DNA of 41,931 bases. It comes from Candidatus Aegiribacteria sp. GTDB lineage: Bacteria > Fermentibacterota > Fermentibacteria > Fermentibacterales > JCC-6. Below are positions 31,845 through 40,742 of the stretch, piece after piece. The stretch is taken from the NCBI GenBank assembly GCA_021108005.1, contig JAIORS010000229.1, positions 1 to 41,931 on the forward strand, in the 5' to 3' direction. Both the position numbers and the translations under genes were made by a program. The notes beneath the pieces were generated by a model. That model was not told the DNA's origin and did no database searches. It saw only the letters and a list, made by a program, of their open reading frames with translations. Numbering within the stretch: the stretch's first letter is position 1; each line of letters begins with the position of its first letter.

Positions 31845-33523
31845 TGACTGCATTTCTTCTCATTCAATGTATCTATCTGGGAATTTCTTCATGGTATACC
31901 TCACCGGTTCCTCCCGATTCAACGATTTTTTACGAGTTCATTACGGTAAGACCCGTTGATGCTCTCGTATTCATGGCAAGAAGCGGCTACAGACCCGAAT
32001 TATTTAACGTCAACAATTTCGCTGGCGCAGTTCTTCTAGCATTCCCCTCAGATTCTACCAGTATAGCCTGGGCGGCTTCGATACTCGAAGAGCCTTTTCA
32101 GTGCGAAATGACCCCACTGCTGGTGGAGTACGGTGATTCCTGCACCGTACCTGAAGTGGAATTTGTTAAAGATACACCGCTTTTACTGGACGCTTTCCTC
32201 AGACGGGTTCAGCATATCATATCAACCGGTGATGAACCCGGGGAACAGGAGAAGCTGGTGGAGGCGGTGTGTGCTTCCTGGGTTTACATTCCGGACGCAA
32301 CGAAGGCTCTTTCTCTGGAAGTCCTCGGCAAACTGGGGGTCGATATTACCGGTGATTTAATCATCGAAGAGCTTGAAAGAGCTGGAATCAGAGCGGCCGC
32401 AAGGTATTTCAGCGAACTTGGCAGGGTTCAAACTTTTAACACAAGCGGTAACGAAACGCCACTTGAAAGAATTTATTTAGCCTCATGCAGCCCTCCGCAG
32501 GAAGCCGCGCTCATGCTATCCGATCCACTGTGGGCTGTGCGGTACAATGCGGTTACAGCATGCGATCCTGCGCTGCTTGAACCGATGCTTGACGATTCAA
32601 CTCCATATGTAGTCCTGGCTGCAGCAATTGCCAGAAGGGATGCTGGATATCCCGATGGCGCCGCGAAATTGAGTGAAATCTCGCTGATGACAGGGCCCGT
32701 CGGACACATGGCAGCGAAGGAACTTGGTGCTTCCGATAGTATTCTTTTAATGGAACTGATGATACACCAGGAACCTGGCAGAAGAGCAGCCGCGCAGACC
32801 GCATGGCTCAGCGATTCGTTGCCGGTGGATTCCCTGATGGAGGAAGCATGGCTTTTAGATCCCTACTGGCTGGTTCCCGTTTCCTGGGCATGGTATCTGG
32901 TGGATATTTCTGATTTCATTCACGCTGAAACCGTTCTTCAGGATATCCTGTCCCACCGCGAGAGCTATACCGACCCGGAGACGATCGATGAATATGCGGT
33001 CATACTGCGAAGCCGCCTTGAAAGCGGGGAGGAAGAGGAGAGTGTTGAGAATTTCATCTGGACGCAGTATGAATTTCCTTATGATATAGAGATCTCGATA
33101 CACGATACGGTAACAATCAGAACGGATGCGGGGGATCTGACAATTGTTTTATGGGATGATACAGCCCCGATTGCATGCAGCAGTTTTCTGAACCTTGCAG
33201 AGAGTGGATTCTACGATGGAATAAGGTTTCACAGAGTGATTCCGGGGTTTGTGGCTCAGGCGGGATGCCCCGAGGGAGTAGGAACGGAGGGGCCGGGCTA
33301 TATACTACCTAACGAAAGAAGCCCATCGCATTTTGGCAGAGGAGTACTGGGCATGGCTGACGCGGGGCTCAATACAGCCGGCAGCCAGTTCTTCATTATG
33401 CTTGATGATCATGGGAGACTGGATGGAAGGTACACAGCCTTCGGCCGCGTCATAAACACTGAATTCCTTGATGAGATAACAGTTGGCACAACCATTAACG
33501 AAGTAGTGCGCAGCATCGAATGA
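31844..33523 (+). CDS. Secreted cyclophilin-type peptidyl-prolyl isomerase with long N-terminal region
   Basis: A 559-residue protein. A hydrophobic start (MTAFLLIQCIYLGISSW) looks like a signal peptide or anchor. Residues 25-405 are helical and repetitive, with HEAT-like pairs (for example SDPLWAVRYNAVTACDPALL, then LDDSTPYVVLAAAIARRDAG). Residues about 420-559 are a cyclophilin domain: FHRVIPGFVAQAG, GVLGMADAGLNTAGSQFFIM, and DGRYTAFGRV, including the catalytic Arg of FHR and the Gln-Phe-Phe stretch. It probably speeds proline isomerisation of exported proteins, using the HEAT part to hold clients. Start and upstream stop overlap in TAATG. The domain pairing is unusual. Confidence 0.85.
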   Translation: MTAFLLIQCIYLGISSWYTSPVPPDSTIFYEFITVRPVDALVFMARSGYRPELFNVNNFAGAVLLAFPSDSTSIAWAASILEEPFQCEMTPLLVEYGDSCTVPEVEFVKDTPLLLDAFLRRVQHIISTGDEPGEQEKLVEAVCASWVYIPDATKALSLEVLGKLGVDITGDLIIEELERAGIRAAARYFSELGRVQTFNTSGNETPLERIYLASCSPPQEAALMLSDPLWAVRYNAVTACDPALLEPMLDDSTPYVVLAAAIARRDAGYPDGAAKLSEISLMTGPVGHMAAKELGASDSILLMELMIHQEPGRRAAAQTAWLSDSLPVDSLMEEAWLLDPYWLVPVSWAWYLVDISDFIHAETVLQDILSHRESYTDPETIDEYAVILRSRLESGEEEESVENFIWTQYEFPYDIEISIHDTVTIRTDAGDLTIVLWDDTAPIACSSFLNLAESGFYDGIRFHRVIPGFVAQAGCPEGVGTEGPGYILPNERSPSHFGRGVLGMADAGLNTAGSQFFIMLDDHGRLDGRYTAFGRVINTEFLDEITVGTTINEVVRSIE

Positions 33524-33602
33524 ACCCTTGCAGAATAAGTTAGTTTGTGCTAATTTCCGAACTGAAATTTTTAAGAATTCAAGCCTCTCCGAAAGGTAAA
33601 AA

Positions 33603-34565
33603 ATGACCGGAAAAATGAACAGAGTCCTTGTTACAGGTGCCCTTGGACAGATTGGTTCCGAACTTACCGAAGAACTGCGGAAGCGGTACGGCAGAGACAA
33701 CGTTGTCGCATCGGATATAAGATCCGATGAAAGCAGTCCATTGGTAACTGGAGGCCCATGGATAGAACTTGATGTTACAGATGCGGAAACTGTTGAAAAA
33801 GCAATAATTGACAATAGAATAGACTCTATATTTCACATGGCTGCCATACTTTCGGCCACCGGCGAGCATTATCCCCAGCTTTGCTGGAAAGTTAACATGG
33901 ATGGCACACTTAATATCCTGGAGGCTGCCAGGAAGAACGATCTGACAAGGATTATCATACCCAGTTCAATAGCCGCCTTTGGTCCCGAGACGCCAAGAAT
34001 TAACACGCCCCAGGAGACGATACTGCGGCCGAGAACCATATACGGTGTAACCAAGGTTTCAGGGGAGCTGCTTTGCGATTACTACGTTCAGAAATTCAAC
34101 CTTGATGTCAGAGGATTGCGTTATCCCGGGATAATTTCATCGGAAACCCTTCCAGGAGGGGGAACCACCGATTATGCAGTGGACATCTACTACAAAGCCA
34201 TAGAAGACGGCAAATACACCTGTTTCGTAAAAGAGGATACCATGCTTCCCATGATGTATATGCCTGACTGCATAAAGGCCACACTTGATCTTGCCGAAGC
34301 CGATCCTGATAATCTTGTTCACCACAGCGATTTCAATGTTGGGGCGCTCTCAGTGACCGCGGGGGATATAGCTGAAAGCATAAGGAAGCATATCACTGAT
34401 TTTAAGGTTGATTACGAACCGGATTACCGCCAGGCGATAGCGGATACATGGCCAACATGTGTAGACGATTCGGCTGCTCGTGAGGAGTGGGGCTGGAAAG
34501 CTGACTGGGATCTTGACTCAATGACAGAAGACATGCTGGAGAAGCTCAGAAAAAAACTAATGTAA
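33603..34565 (+). CDS. L-threonine 3-dehydrogenase, SDR (UDP-epimerase-like) type
   Basis: A 320-residue NAD-dependent enzyme oxidising L-threonine to 2-amino-3-ketobutyrate. The Rossmann motif is VTGALGQIGSEL, and the SDR catalytic residues lie in SSIAAFG and YGVTKVSGE (Tyr-x3-Lys). The segment RYPGIISSETLPGGGTTDYA followed by DTMLPMMYMPDCI is characteristic of the short-chain type threonine dehydrogenase, unrelated to the zinc-dependent Tdh of Escherichia coli. Its product is the substrate of Kbl (22839-24041), so the window encodes the full threonine-to-glycine route. It is a separate unit, 79 bases after the cyclophilin gene, with AAGGT before the ATG. Confidence 0.88.
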   Translation: MTGKMNRVLVTGALGQIGSELTEELRKRYGRDNVVASDIRSDESSPLVTGGPWIELDVTDAETVEKAIIDNRIDSIFHMAAILSATGEHYPQLCWKVNMDGTLNILEAARKNDLTRIIIPSSIAAFGPETPRINTPQETILRPRTIYGVTKVSGELLCDYYVQKFNLDVRGLRYPGIISSETLPGGGTTDYAVDIYYKAIEDGKYTCFVKEDTMLPMMYMPDCIKATLDLAEADPDNLVHHSDFNVGALSVTAGDIAESIRKHITDFKVDYEPDYRQAIADTWPTCVDDSAAREEWGWKADWDLDSMTEDMLEKLRKKLM

Positions 34566-34583
34566 CAGACGGTTATTCCCGAT

Positions 34584-37500
34584 TCAAAGCGGCCTGGCAA
34601 GAATCACTACATCACACATTTCGCGGTATTCACCCGTATCTTCTGCCCGTGCATTGAGATAAATGATATACCTTCCCACCGGAAGCCTTCCTCCGTTCTC
34701 GTTCGTTCCATCCCATGTGACAACCCTGGATGAACCGCACGGTTCATTCTTTAGAAGCTGAAGCAGAAGTCTTCCCTGAACGTTATAGATTTCGAGTGTT
34801 ACTTCATTCTCCGTATGCTGGAAGTTCATTTCTATTGTAAGAACATCGTTCCTGCCGTTTCCGTCGGGGGAGAAAGGGTCAGGGTAATAATCAAGGAATT
34901 TCCCTGAGCTGCTGCCGCCTGCAGCGCAGCAGCTGTTGCATTTACCCGGAGTTCCACCTGCTGAGCAGCTGGCCCAGCTCGAAGCTTCGTATCCGCTGAA
35001 ATCCGGATTAATCTTCTCAAGGCTTACACCTGACGAACCGCCCCATTCGTCATCGTACGGCACGTAATCCATTACGTTTCCAGAGGAATTTCTGAGCATC
35101 AGTATATCCGCCCATTCCTCCCCCTGTTGCGTTGTATTGTTCAGTGTTGGCCAGTCTGGAGGCTGCAGAAGCGGGCATTGAACGTATGGCCAGATCGTTC
35201 TGAAAGCGGAGGAATCGGAGACAAGAACGGCGAAACTGTCAGGTTTTATTGTTGTGCTATCACTGCAGAACACGAACATTTCTCTGGAATCCTCGAAGGT
35301 CCAGCCCTCAAGCTGAACCGGACTGGAAGATCTGTTCACAATTTCAACCCATTCAGGATTGCCGGGGGAGGGGCTGTACATAATTTCATTAATGATAACC
35401 GGTCCGGATTCGTTCCATACGCACGAAGTAGAATCGTTTGAAGGGAAAGAATCCTCCGGACAGACGGCTACAGCAAAGAGAAGCATATCCCCGCTGCAGG
35501 AATTCCACTCGCAGTTGGCCAGGACAGTATCTCCCGGGACTATTACACCGCAGACATAACTGTCTATCAGTTCACTGCCAGATGGCGTTCCGCTTTCATC
35601 GATATCGCTGTAGAAGAAAACGGTCATTTCACTCGAAGGTATTGTGTCCGTTCCGGAGTTGGTGAACTCCGCAAGCAGGACAATATACTCGTCTCCAGGG
35701 CCCATGGGCGGCATGCATTCCATGTCTGCAGCCTCTGCGTCAATGCCATCTACGAAGAAAGGTGAAGGGTTTCCTGGAGTAGGGCCTTCAGGTGACGCGA
35801 ACCAGTTTTCTTCGGTGTCCGGTTCGATGGTTTCTTTTCTTTGAACGCTGTTGTCCTCACCCGGGTCAAAGGGGATTTCGTCCAGTTCGTCATCGTCTCT
35901 CATAAGGGGATCGTCGTAATCAAGCGGAGTGCCAAAGGTGGACATCACATTACAGGAGGCTGTTCCGGCAGATGAGTATAGAGTTACGGGATCATTACTG
36001 GAGAGACCATCGCCCAGCGTTGTATTGCCCGTAGCAAGCACTATGGTGCCCTGCGGAAAATCCCAGGGCTGGCTTCCTGTTGTGTATTCGCGGTCAAGGA
36101 TTACACCGTAACAACCTGCCAGCAGGTAGGGGGATTCAACTGCGTCAGGATCCTGCAGAATTCCGAACTCATCGTTCCATTGAACAATTTCATCAACGGC
36201 GTCGCCATCTGTGAAGCGGCACCCGGAGATGTCAAAAACGCCTGGACCCGGATAGTAGATTTCAATGAACTCATCGTAATCCTCTGCCGAGGGGTTGCAT
36301 ACAACTTCGGTCACAACCAGAGAGACGCCTTCACCTGTCATAAAACTCTTATGAAGAACATCATTTTCCGGAACCAGGTCTCCTGGAAGGTAAACCCCTG
36401 CAGCGGCAAGGTAGCACCCTTCTGCAGGGGTGCTTACCGTAACCGTCACGGTATAGGTCTCGTTGGGGTAGAGGGAGTCAGCCATTTCAATGCAGCATAT
36501 TTCATCGGGTTGTGGAAGCGAATCCGCGTTGGAATCAATGAAGATCGTCACTTCTATCCCGTAAGCTGTGGCTGTACCCCGGTTTGACACTACCGATGAT
36601 ATCTGCAAGGGTTGACCGGGCTGGGGCTGGGAAGGGGTTAGAATAAGAGAATCGACCGAGGCATCAGAAGTATCTGCGAATACTGCAGGACACCCCGGTG
36701 TTCCTCCCTCGGGTGAAACAGTCCAGCAGTATTCTTCGTCCGGAAGGTCCGATGACTTTCTTTCCACACTATGATATTCTCCTGGATCGAAGGGTATACC
36801 GTCAAGGCCGTCGTCATCGCAGAGCAGAGGGTCATCGTATTGAAGAGGAGTTCCGTAGGTTGAAAGGACATTCACCTGAGCAGAGCCGGACATGCTGTAC
36901 AGCGTGATCGGATCGTTGCCCGTCAAGCCATTGCCTATGGTTGTATTTTCAATGGTGAATACATAGGTGGATTCTCCCAGATTGTATTCCTGCATGCTCT
37001 CAGCATATTCTGGGTCCATAATTAGCCCGTAGTGTCCGGCAGGTATACAGCAGCCGTAAACCGCGTCAGGATCGCTTAGAAGCGCCTCGTACCATTCACA
37101 GATATAATCAAGGGCATCACCGTCCGTGAAAGAACATCCGATAACAGGAAAAACACCCGGACCGGGGTAGAAAACCTCAATGAATTCGCCGGTATCCTCA
37201 TCAAGAGGATTGCACATAACTTCGGTAATCACGGGGTTTATTCCGCCTCCTACGGCTGTAGGACAGGACGCGAAATCGTCTTCCGGATATTCGTCCTCCG
37301 GAACGATCGAGACAGCAGAGGGGAGGAACCAGCCCTGCTCAAGCGATATTGAAGCATTGAATGTTTCAGTGAATCCTGGTTGAAGCAATTCCGCGGAAAA
37401 CTCCGCCAGAATCTCATCTGGAGATGCGACGGAATCCCCCTGACTGTCAAGGAACAGGACAAGTGTACCTGAGGAGGGTGAAGTGTTTCCCCAGCATGTG

Positions 37501-38207
37501 AAGGAAGCGCTGAGCTGGAACAGCTCGCCGGGAGATGGTTCCGAAGGGACCGTCCATACGCTATCACACGAAATGTTCAGTGTATCCGGAGGCGCCTCAG
37601 CGTGAGAGCCTGGAGAGCCACCTTCAGGACCCGTTATCCAGTAACCTTCCTGGTCGGGTGAGTACCAGGGAAAACGTTCAACCGTAAAGCCCTCGCCGGG
37701 ATCGAAAGGAATATCGTCAAGGCCGTCATCGTCACGGTTCTGCCAGGCATCAGAGGGTACGGGTGTTCCATACGTGCTTACTGCGTTGCTGTTCGTGGTC
37801 CCGCCCTGATTGAAAAGCGTTAGCGGATCAGATGAAGCCGCAAAACCGTTGCATATGGAATGGTCGCCTGTTGTCAGTATCAGGGTTCCGGAGGGGATAT
37901 TGTAGACAGGATGATCGAGGTAGTCCAGTTCGAAGATCAATGCGAAGCTCTCTGCGGGTAATGTATCTGTGCCAAGCAGCATGCCCGGGTGGGGAAAGGG
38001 CCCGTAGGCAGCTTCGTTCCACAATAGCAATTCATCAAGGGCGTCGCCGTCTGTAATAGAATATCCTTCAAGACATATCGGCTCGGACGAGGGATTGTAT
38101 ATCTCGACGAATTCGCCGGATGCTTCGTGAAGCGGGTTCGTAGTGATTTCAGTTATCACAGGGGACTGTGAAAGCAGTACGAACTGCAGGATTGCATAAA
38201 ATATCAT
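34584..38207 (-). CDS. Lamin-tail repeat secreted protein with FlgD-like C-terminal domain
   Basis: A 1207-residue extracellular protein. A short hydrophobic start (MIFYAILQFVLLSQS) serves as signal peptide. Three units of about 305 residues begin near 16, 325 and 629 (each PVITE/VVTE, then GEF(V/I)EI, FTDGDA, and a DDDGLDDIPFDPGE-type acidic loop at 159-172, 464-477 and 771-784), each made of a lamin-tail domain and a CARDB-like beta domain. A fourth, divergent lamin-tail domain starts near 936. Residues about 1115-1207 form a FlgD-like Ig domain (YYPDPFSPDGNGRNDVLTIE, then GTNENGGRLPVGRYIIYL), which in many FCB bacteria is the sorting or anchoring end. It is rich in Asp/Glu/Ser and has many Cys. 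It may bind calcium or DNA-like polymers; function not established. A consensus promoter lies right at its start. Confidence 0.85.
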   Translation of the reverse strand: MIFYAILQFVLLSQSPVITEITTNPLHEASGEFVEIYNPSSEPICLEGYSITDGDALDELLLWNEAAYGPFPHPGMLLGTDTLPAESFALIFELDYLDHPVYNIPSGTLILTTGDHSICNGFAASSDPLTLFNQGGTTNSNAVSTYGTPVPSDAWQNRDDDGLDDIPFDPGEGFTVERFPWYSPDQEGYWITGPEGGSPGSHAEAPPDTLNISCDSVWTVPSEPSPGELFQLSASFTCWGNTSPSSGTLVLFLDSQGDSVASPDEILAEFSAELLQPGFTETFNASISLEQGWFLPSAVSIVPEDEYPEDDFASCPTAVGGGINPVITEVMCNPLDEDTGEFIEVFYPGPGVFPVIGCSFTDGDALDYICEWYEALLSDPDAVYGCCIPAGHYGLIMDPEYAESMQEYNLGESTYVFTIENTTIGNGLTGNDPITLYSMSGSAQVNVLSTYGTPLQYDDPLLCDDDGLDGIPFDPGEYHSVERKSSDLPDEEYCWTVSPEGGTPGCPAVFADTSDASVDSLILTPSQPQPGQPLQISSVVSNRGTATAYGIEVTIFIDSNADSLPQPDEICCIEMADSLYPNETYTVTVTVSTPAEGCYLAAAGVYLPGDLVPENDVLHKSFMTGEGVSLVVTEVVCNPSAEDYDEFIEIYYPGPGVFDISGCRFTDGDAVDEIVQWNDEFGILQDPDAVESPYLLAGCYGVILDREYTTGSQPWDFPQGTIVLATGNTTLGDGLSSNDPVTLYSSAGTASCNVMSTFGTPLDYDDPLMRDDDELDEIPFDPGEDNSVQRKETIEPDTEENWFASPEGPTPGNPSPFFVDGIDAEAADMECMPPMGPGDEYIVLLAEFTNSGTDTIPSSEMTVFFYSDIDESGTPSGSELIDSYVCGVIVPGDTVLANCEWNSCSGDMLLFAVAVCPEDSFPSNDSTSCVWNESGPVIINEIMYSPSPGNPEWVEIVNRSSSPVQLEGWTFEDSREMFVFCSDSTTIKPDSFAVLVSDSSAFRTIWPYVQCPLLQPPDWPTLNNTTQQGEEWADILMLRNSSGNVMDYVPYDDEWGGSSGVSLEKINPDFSGYEASSWASCSAGGTPGKCNSCCAAGGSSSGKFLDYYPDPFSPDGNGRNDVLTIEMNFQHTENEVTLEIYNVQGRLLLQLLKNEPCGSSRVVTWDGTNENGGRLPVGRYIIYLNARAEDTGEYREMCDVVILARPL

Positions 38208-38218
38208 ATTGCTATGAG

Positions 38219-38246
38219 TTTATCCGGAAAAATCCATATCTGTCAA
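38219..38246 (-). promoter_or_regulatory. Candidate promoter directly before the lamin-tail gene
   Basis: On the minus strand a perfect TTGACA (38241-38246), a 16-base spacer and GATAAA (38219-38224) fit a sigma70-type promoter. Transcription would begin about 5 bases before the ATG at 38207, and no Shine-Dalgarno exists there. The message would thus be leaderless or nearly so, like that of the winged-helix gene at 24095. Confidence 0.5.
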
Positions 38247-38485
38247 GCTTTGAAATGAACTATCGACCGAAAGGAAGAGGAGTAATAAGGGCTGGAATAT
38301 CCTCAAATGCGCCAATAAGGTGCTTCAGGAGTATTATGCGATATGTGGTATTGTTTTGAGACAATGGAGCAGTAAGCAATAAAATGAATAAATTATCTGA
38401 GTCTACACCTGCGAAGACCGTCTATTAGCGGATTGTTGCTTTCAAGGTTCTAGTTACGAGGGATTGCATAAAAGGATATTTCTCG

Positions 38486-39094
38486 TTAAAGCTCTTTTCT
38501 TGCGATCACTCTGCTTATGGCATGTTGATGCTGCACACCGCTCGACATGCAGTCGAATATCTCCTCTGTCGTGAACTCTATCCTCCAGTCATGATAATGA
38601 GTGAGCAATTCTCCGGATATCCAACTGTGAGAGGTTTGTTCTTCATCAGGCGCCCGGGCGATGAACGGTTTATTCACGAAAACGGACAGAGCGTTTATAC
38701 CTCCGGGATTTGTGAACTGACGGTAGTTCCCGAGAACCTCCGGCCGGAGGTTCTCCGGAATGTACTGCAGCACCCCTGTGGAGAAGATGATGTCATATGT
38801 ATCAGTCAATCGGAATTCATTAATATCAGCCAGGAACACATCAAGTGAGACCTCCGCTTTGCCCGCGAGCTGCCTTGCCTTCTCGATGCCAATGGGAGAT
38901 ATGTCGAACGCTGTGACGGTGTAACCCCTGCTTGCGAAGAATACAGCATCCCGACCTTCACCGCAGCCTACGTCAAGCAGTTTCAGCGGACGATCAGGCG
39001 GGATAATCTCAAGCACTCTGAAGCAGTTCGATGAAGGCTTCAGTCCCCAGTAATACTCGTCCTGATCGTACCTTTTATCGTATATGTTGTTCAT
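38486..39094 (-). CDS. Class I SAM-dependent methyltransferase, TehB-like
   Basis: A 202-residue Rossmann-fold methyltransferase. Motif I is LLDVGCGEGRDAVFFA, followed by the acidic ribose-binding residue in VTAFDISPIG and the Asp-Ile-Asn of motif II (VFLADINEFRL). Motif IV is IIFSTGVLQYIP. Similarity of layout to the TehB tellurite/thiopurine group is noted, but the substrate is unknown. A perfect 24-base palindrome (38732-38755) lies inside the frame at the codons for ENLRPEVLG. It has no clear Shine-Dalgarno. It is the first of the six small minus-strand genes at the right end, none of which suggests a common pathway. Confidence 0.85.
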   Translation of the reverse strand: MNNIYDKRYDQDEYYWGLKPSSNCFRVLEIIPPDRPLKLLDVGCGEGRDAVFFASRGYTVTAFDISPIGIEKARQLAGKAEVSLDVFLADINEFRLTDTYDIIFSTGVLQYIPENLRPEVLGNYRQFTNPGGINALSVFVNKPFIARAPDEEQTSHSWISGELLTHYHDWRIEFTTEEIFDCMSSGVQHQHAISRVIARKEL

Positions 39095-39129
39095 GCGGAT
39101 AGAATGCTAAACATTTGCAAATACCTGGA

Positions 39130-39507
39130 CTAGACCTGTTGCCAGTTATTCCATGCAAGACGACAGAAATAAATAATTAGTATTCCCTGTATCCATGGGA
39201 ATACAGGGTACCACCAGATGCCATTCTGGTCAGGATTAGCAAGAATAATATGAACAAGGATCGGTTGGAATATCATAAATGCGCCATCTACAACACCAAG
39301 GATCAATCCCCATTTGTTTCGCAAGAAGAGCAGTATTATGCCGATTACAAGCATTCCCGCAAATATCGGAACTGCTACCGTACCTGGTCCTCCCAATTTT
39401 ATCGCCCCCGGTATCTCACGGACGATTTTGTGAACAAGTTGTATGAGCATCAGTGCTATTGCAGTCTGAATGTATATTGAGGGTAATACTTTTTTCTCCG
39501 CATTCAT
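39130..39507 (-). CDS. Small four-helix membrane protein
   Basis: A 125-residue protein with four predicted membrane helices (about residues 10-30, 42-62, 67-90 and 100-118), short loops and basic ends. The Asn-Lys loop FLRNKWGLILGVVDGAF and the terminal WNNW are distinctive, but I do not recognise the family. AAGGATGA precedes the ATG. It is 35 bases downstream of no minus-strand partner except the methyltransferase that follows it. No functional claim can be made. Confidence 0.65.
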   Translation of the reverse strand: MNAEKKVLPSIYIQTAIALMLIQLVHKIVREIPGAIKLGGPGTVAVPIFAGMLVIGIILLFLRNKWGLILGVVDGAFMIFQPILVHIILANPDQNGIWWYPVFPWIQGILIIYFCRLAWNNWQQV

Positions 39508-39621
39508 CCTTTTTCTCCCTTCTTGACGCTTAAGTCTTTTCTAACAACAGAAATATAGCAGGCTTCCTTTGTTCCCGCTGTTCCTGGCATCAGGCTCGGC
39601 ATTCTGCCTTCTTTTCAATAT

Positions 39622-39996
39622 CTAACAAAAAACAGGAATCAGATAAAGACCACCACCTACCGCGAAAGTAATTGTTAAAGCAATTGAAACTGAGTTTTTT
39701 CGATCGAAGAAAATAAGCTGCTCGGTAGCTCTCATTAACCAGAAGATTGAAATAAAAATCAGAACTATTTCTCCAAGTGGAGTAGATAAAAGTGCCTTTT
39801 GCTGAAAGAAAGAAACGTATGCAAAGAAAAGGAAAACGTAAATAAGCCGTAGATTCAAAACCTGCATTATTCCTCGATTGATTCGAGTTATTGATCGCAA
39901 ATTGGTTTTCCATTTGAATATTTTCCAGAACATCACATGAAAGATAGCAAAACCAATACTGTAGATTGCACCGATTGTAAGTAGTATTTCACCCAT
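39622..39996 (-). CDS. Small membrane protein of unknown function
   Basis: A 124-residue protein with four predicted helices (about residues 4-24, 48-66, 74-92 and 102-120). The first loop is basic (KIFKWKTNLRSITRINRGIM), pointing to the cytoplasm by the positive-inside rule. AGGAG stands at good distance before the ATG at 39996. Its size and layout resemble the other small membrane protein at 39130-39507, though sequence similarity is not evident by eye. The family is not recognised. Confidence 0.65.
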   Translation of the reverse strand: MGEILLTIGAIYSIGFAIFHVMFWKIFKWKTNLRSITRINRGIMQVLNLRLIYVFLFFAYVSFFQQKALLSTPLGEIVLIFISIFWLMRATEQLIFFDRKNSVSIALTITFAVGGGLYLIPVFC

Positions 39997-40066
39997 TCGA
40001 TCTCCTGTTCTTCTGATACCTGTTATCAGTCATATAACTATCCTGGAAAGTCATTCCGCTTCAATG

Positions 40067-40690
40067 TTATAAGTATTCAACTTGCTGATACGAAGGGTCG
40101 GCTGTTCTATAGTAGAACAGAAGCGCAGCGTACAGGATATCTAATTGCTGTTCATGTCCTGTTTCTGAACCGCTTAAAAAAGACATGTACTCGAAACCTG
40201 TTTCCGGATAAGGCAGAATATAGACATCGCTCCTTGTGAATATCCCCGCATTCGATGTGGTAGTATGCACCATTATTACGTTCTCTTGGGTGAGAACAAC
40301 GTCTGTCTTGTCATACACATCCATATCGTATCTTATCTGAACCACCGCTGATATATCCTCATGTGGTATGATGTATTCTTCTACCTGCCTGATATTCTCA
40401 AACACAAGGAACACCAATCCGCTATCAACCCTTCTTTCCGCGGCATATGTATCGGTCAGGGGAACGCTTGAAAATGCTTCAGCCACATAATCCTGGTTGG
40501 CGACTTCATGATCTAAGGTTATAACAAAATCGATCCCTTCCACATCGCTGGGAGTTCTTACGATAAATTTGGAAGGTTGCTCATCTGTCATTTCCGGTAC
40601 ACCCAAGCTTTTACTTTGTGAACATGAGAGGACAATCAAGAACAGAAGGACCAGGGTCACTGCAGCTACACTTTCTTTCATTTTTCTCAT
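40067..40690 (-). CDS. Predicted lipoprotein, unknown function
   Basis: A 207-residue protein with a lipoprotein signal: basic start (MRKMKES), hydrophobic core and lipobox IVLSC, giving a lipidated Cys at about position 23. The mature part is beta-rich and acidic (FIVRTPSDVEGIDFVITLDH, then VVQIRYDMDVYDKTDVVLTQ), with no catalytic motif I can name. It ends PSYQQVEYL. Residue 24-25 after the Cys are Ser-Gln, not Asp, so outer-membrane sorting is possible. It stands alone, 52 bases after the SnoaL-like gene on the same strand. Confidence 0.7.
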   Translation of the reverse strand: MRKMKESVAAVTLVLLFLIVLSCSQSKSLGVPEMTDEQPSKFIVRTPSDVEGIDFVITLDHEVANQDYVAEAFSSVPLTDTYAAERRVDSGLVFLVFENIRQVEEYIIPHEDISAVVQIRYDMDVYDKTDVVLTQENVIMVHTTTSNAGIFTRSDVYILPYPETGFEYMSFLSGSETGHEQQLDILYAALLFYYRTADPSYQQVEYL

Positions 40691-40742
40691 TCTGATCCAT
40701 TCAACACTTTAAATGAGTAACCTGCTGGATGATCCAGCACGA

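Noticed and set aside
36180-36587. 135-codon plus-strand frame inside the lamin-tail gene
   Set aside because: Lies fully antisense to a clear repeat protein; its openness follows from the coding bias of the real gene.
34584-38207. CRISPR-like or satellite repeats
   Set aside because: The repetition is in the protein at about 915-base spacing and is diverged at DNA level; it reflects domain duplication.
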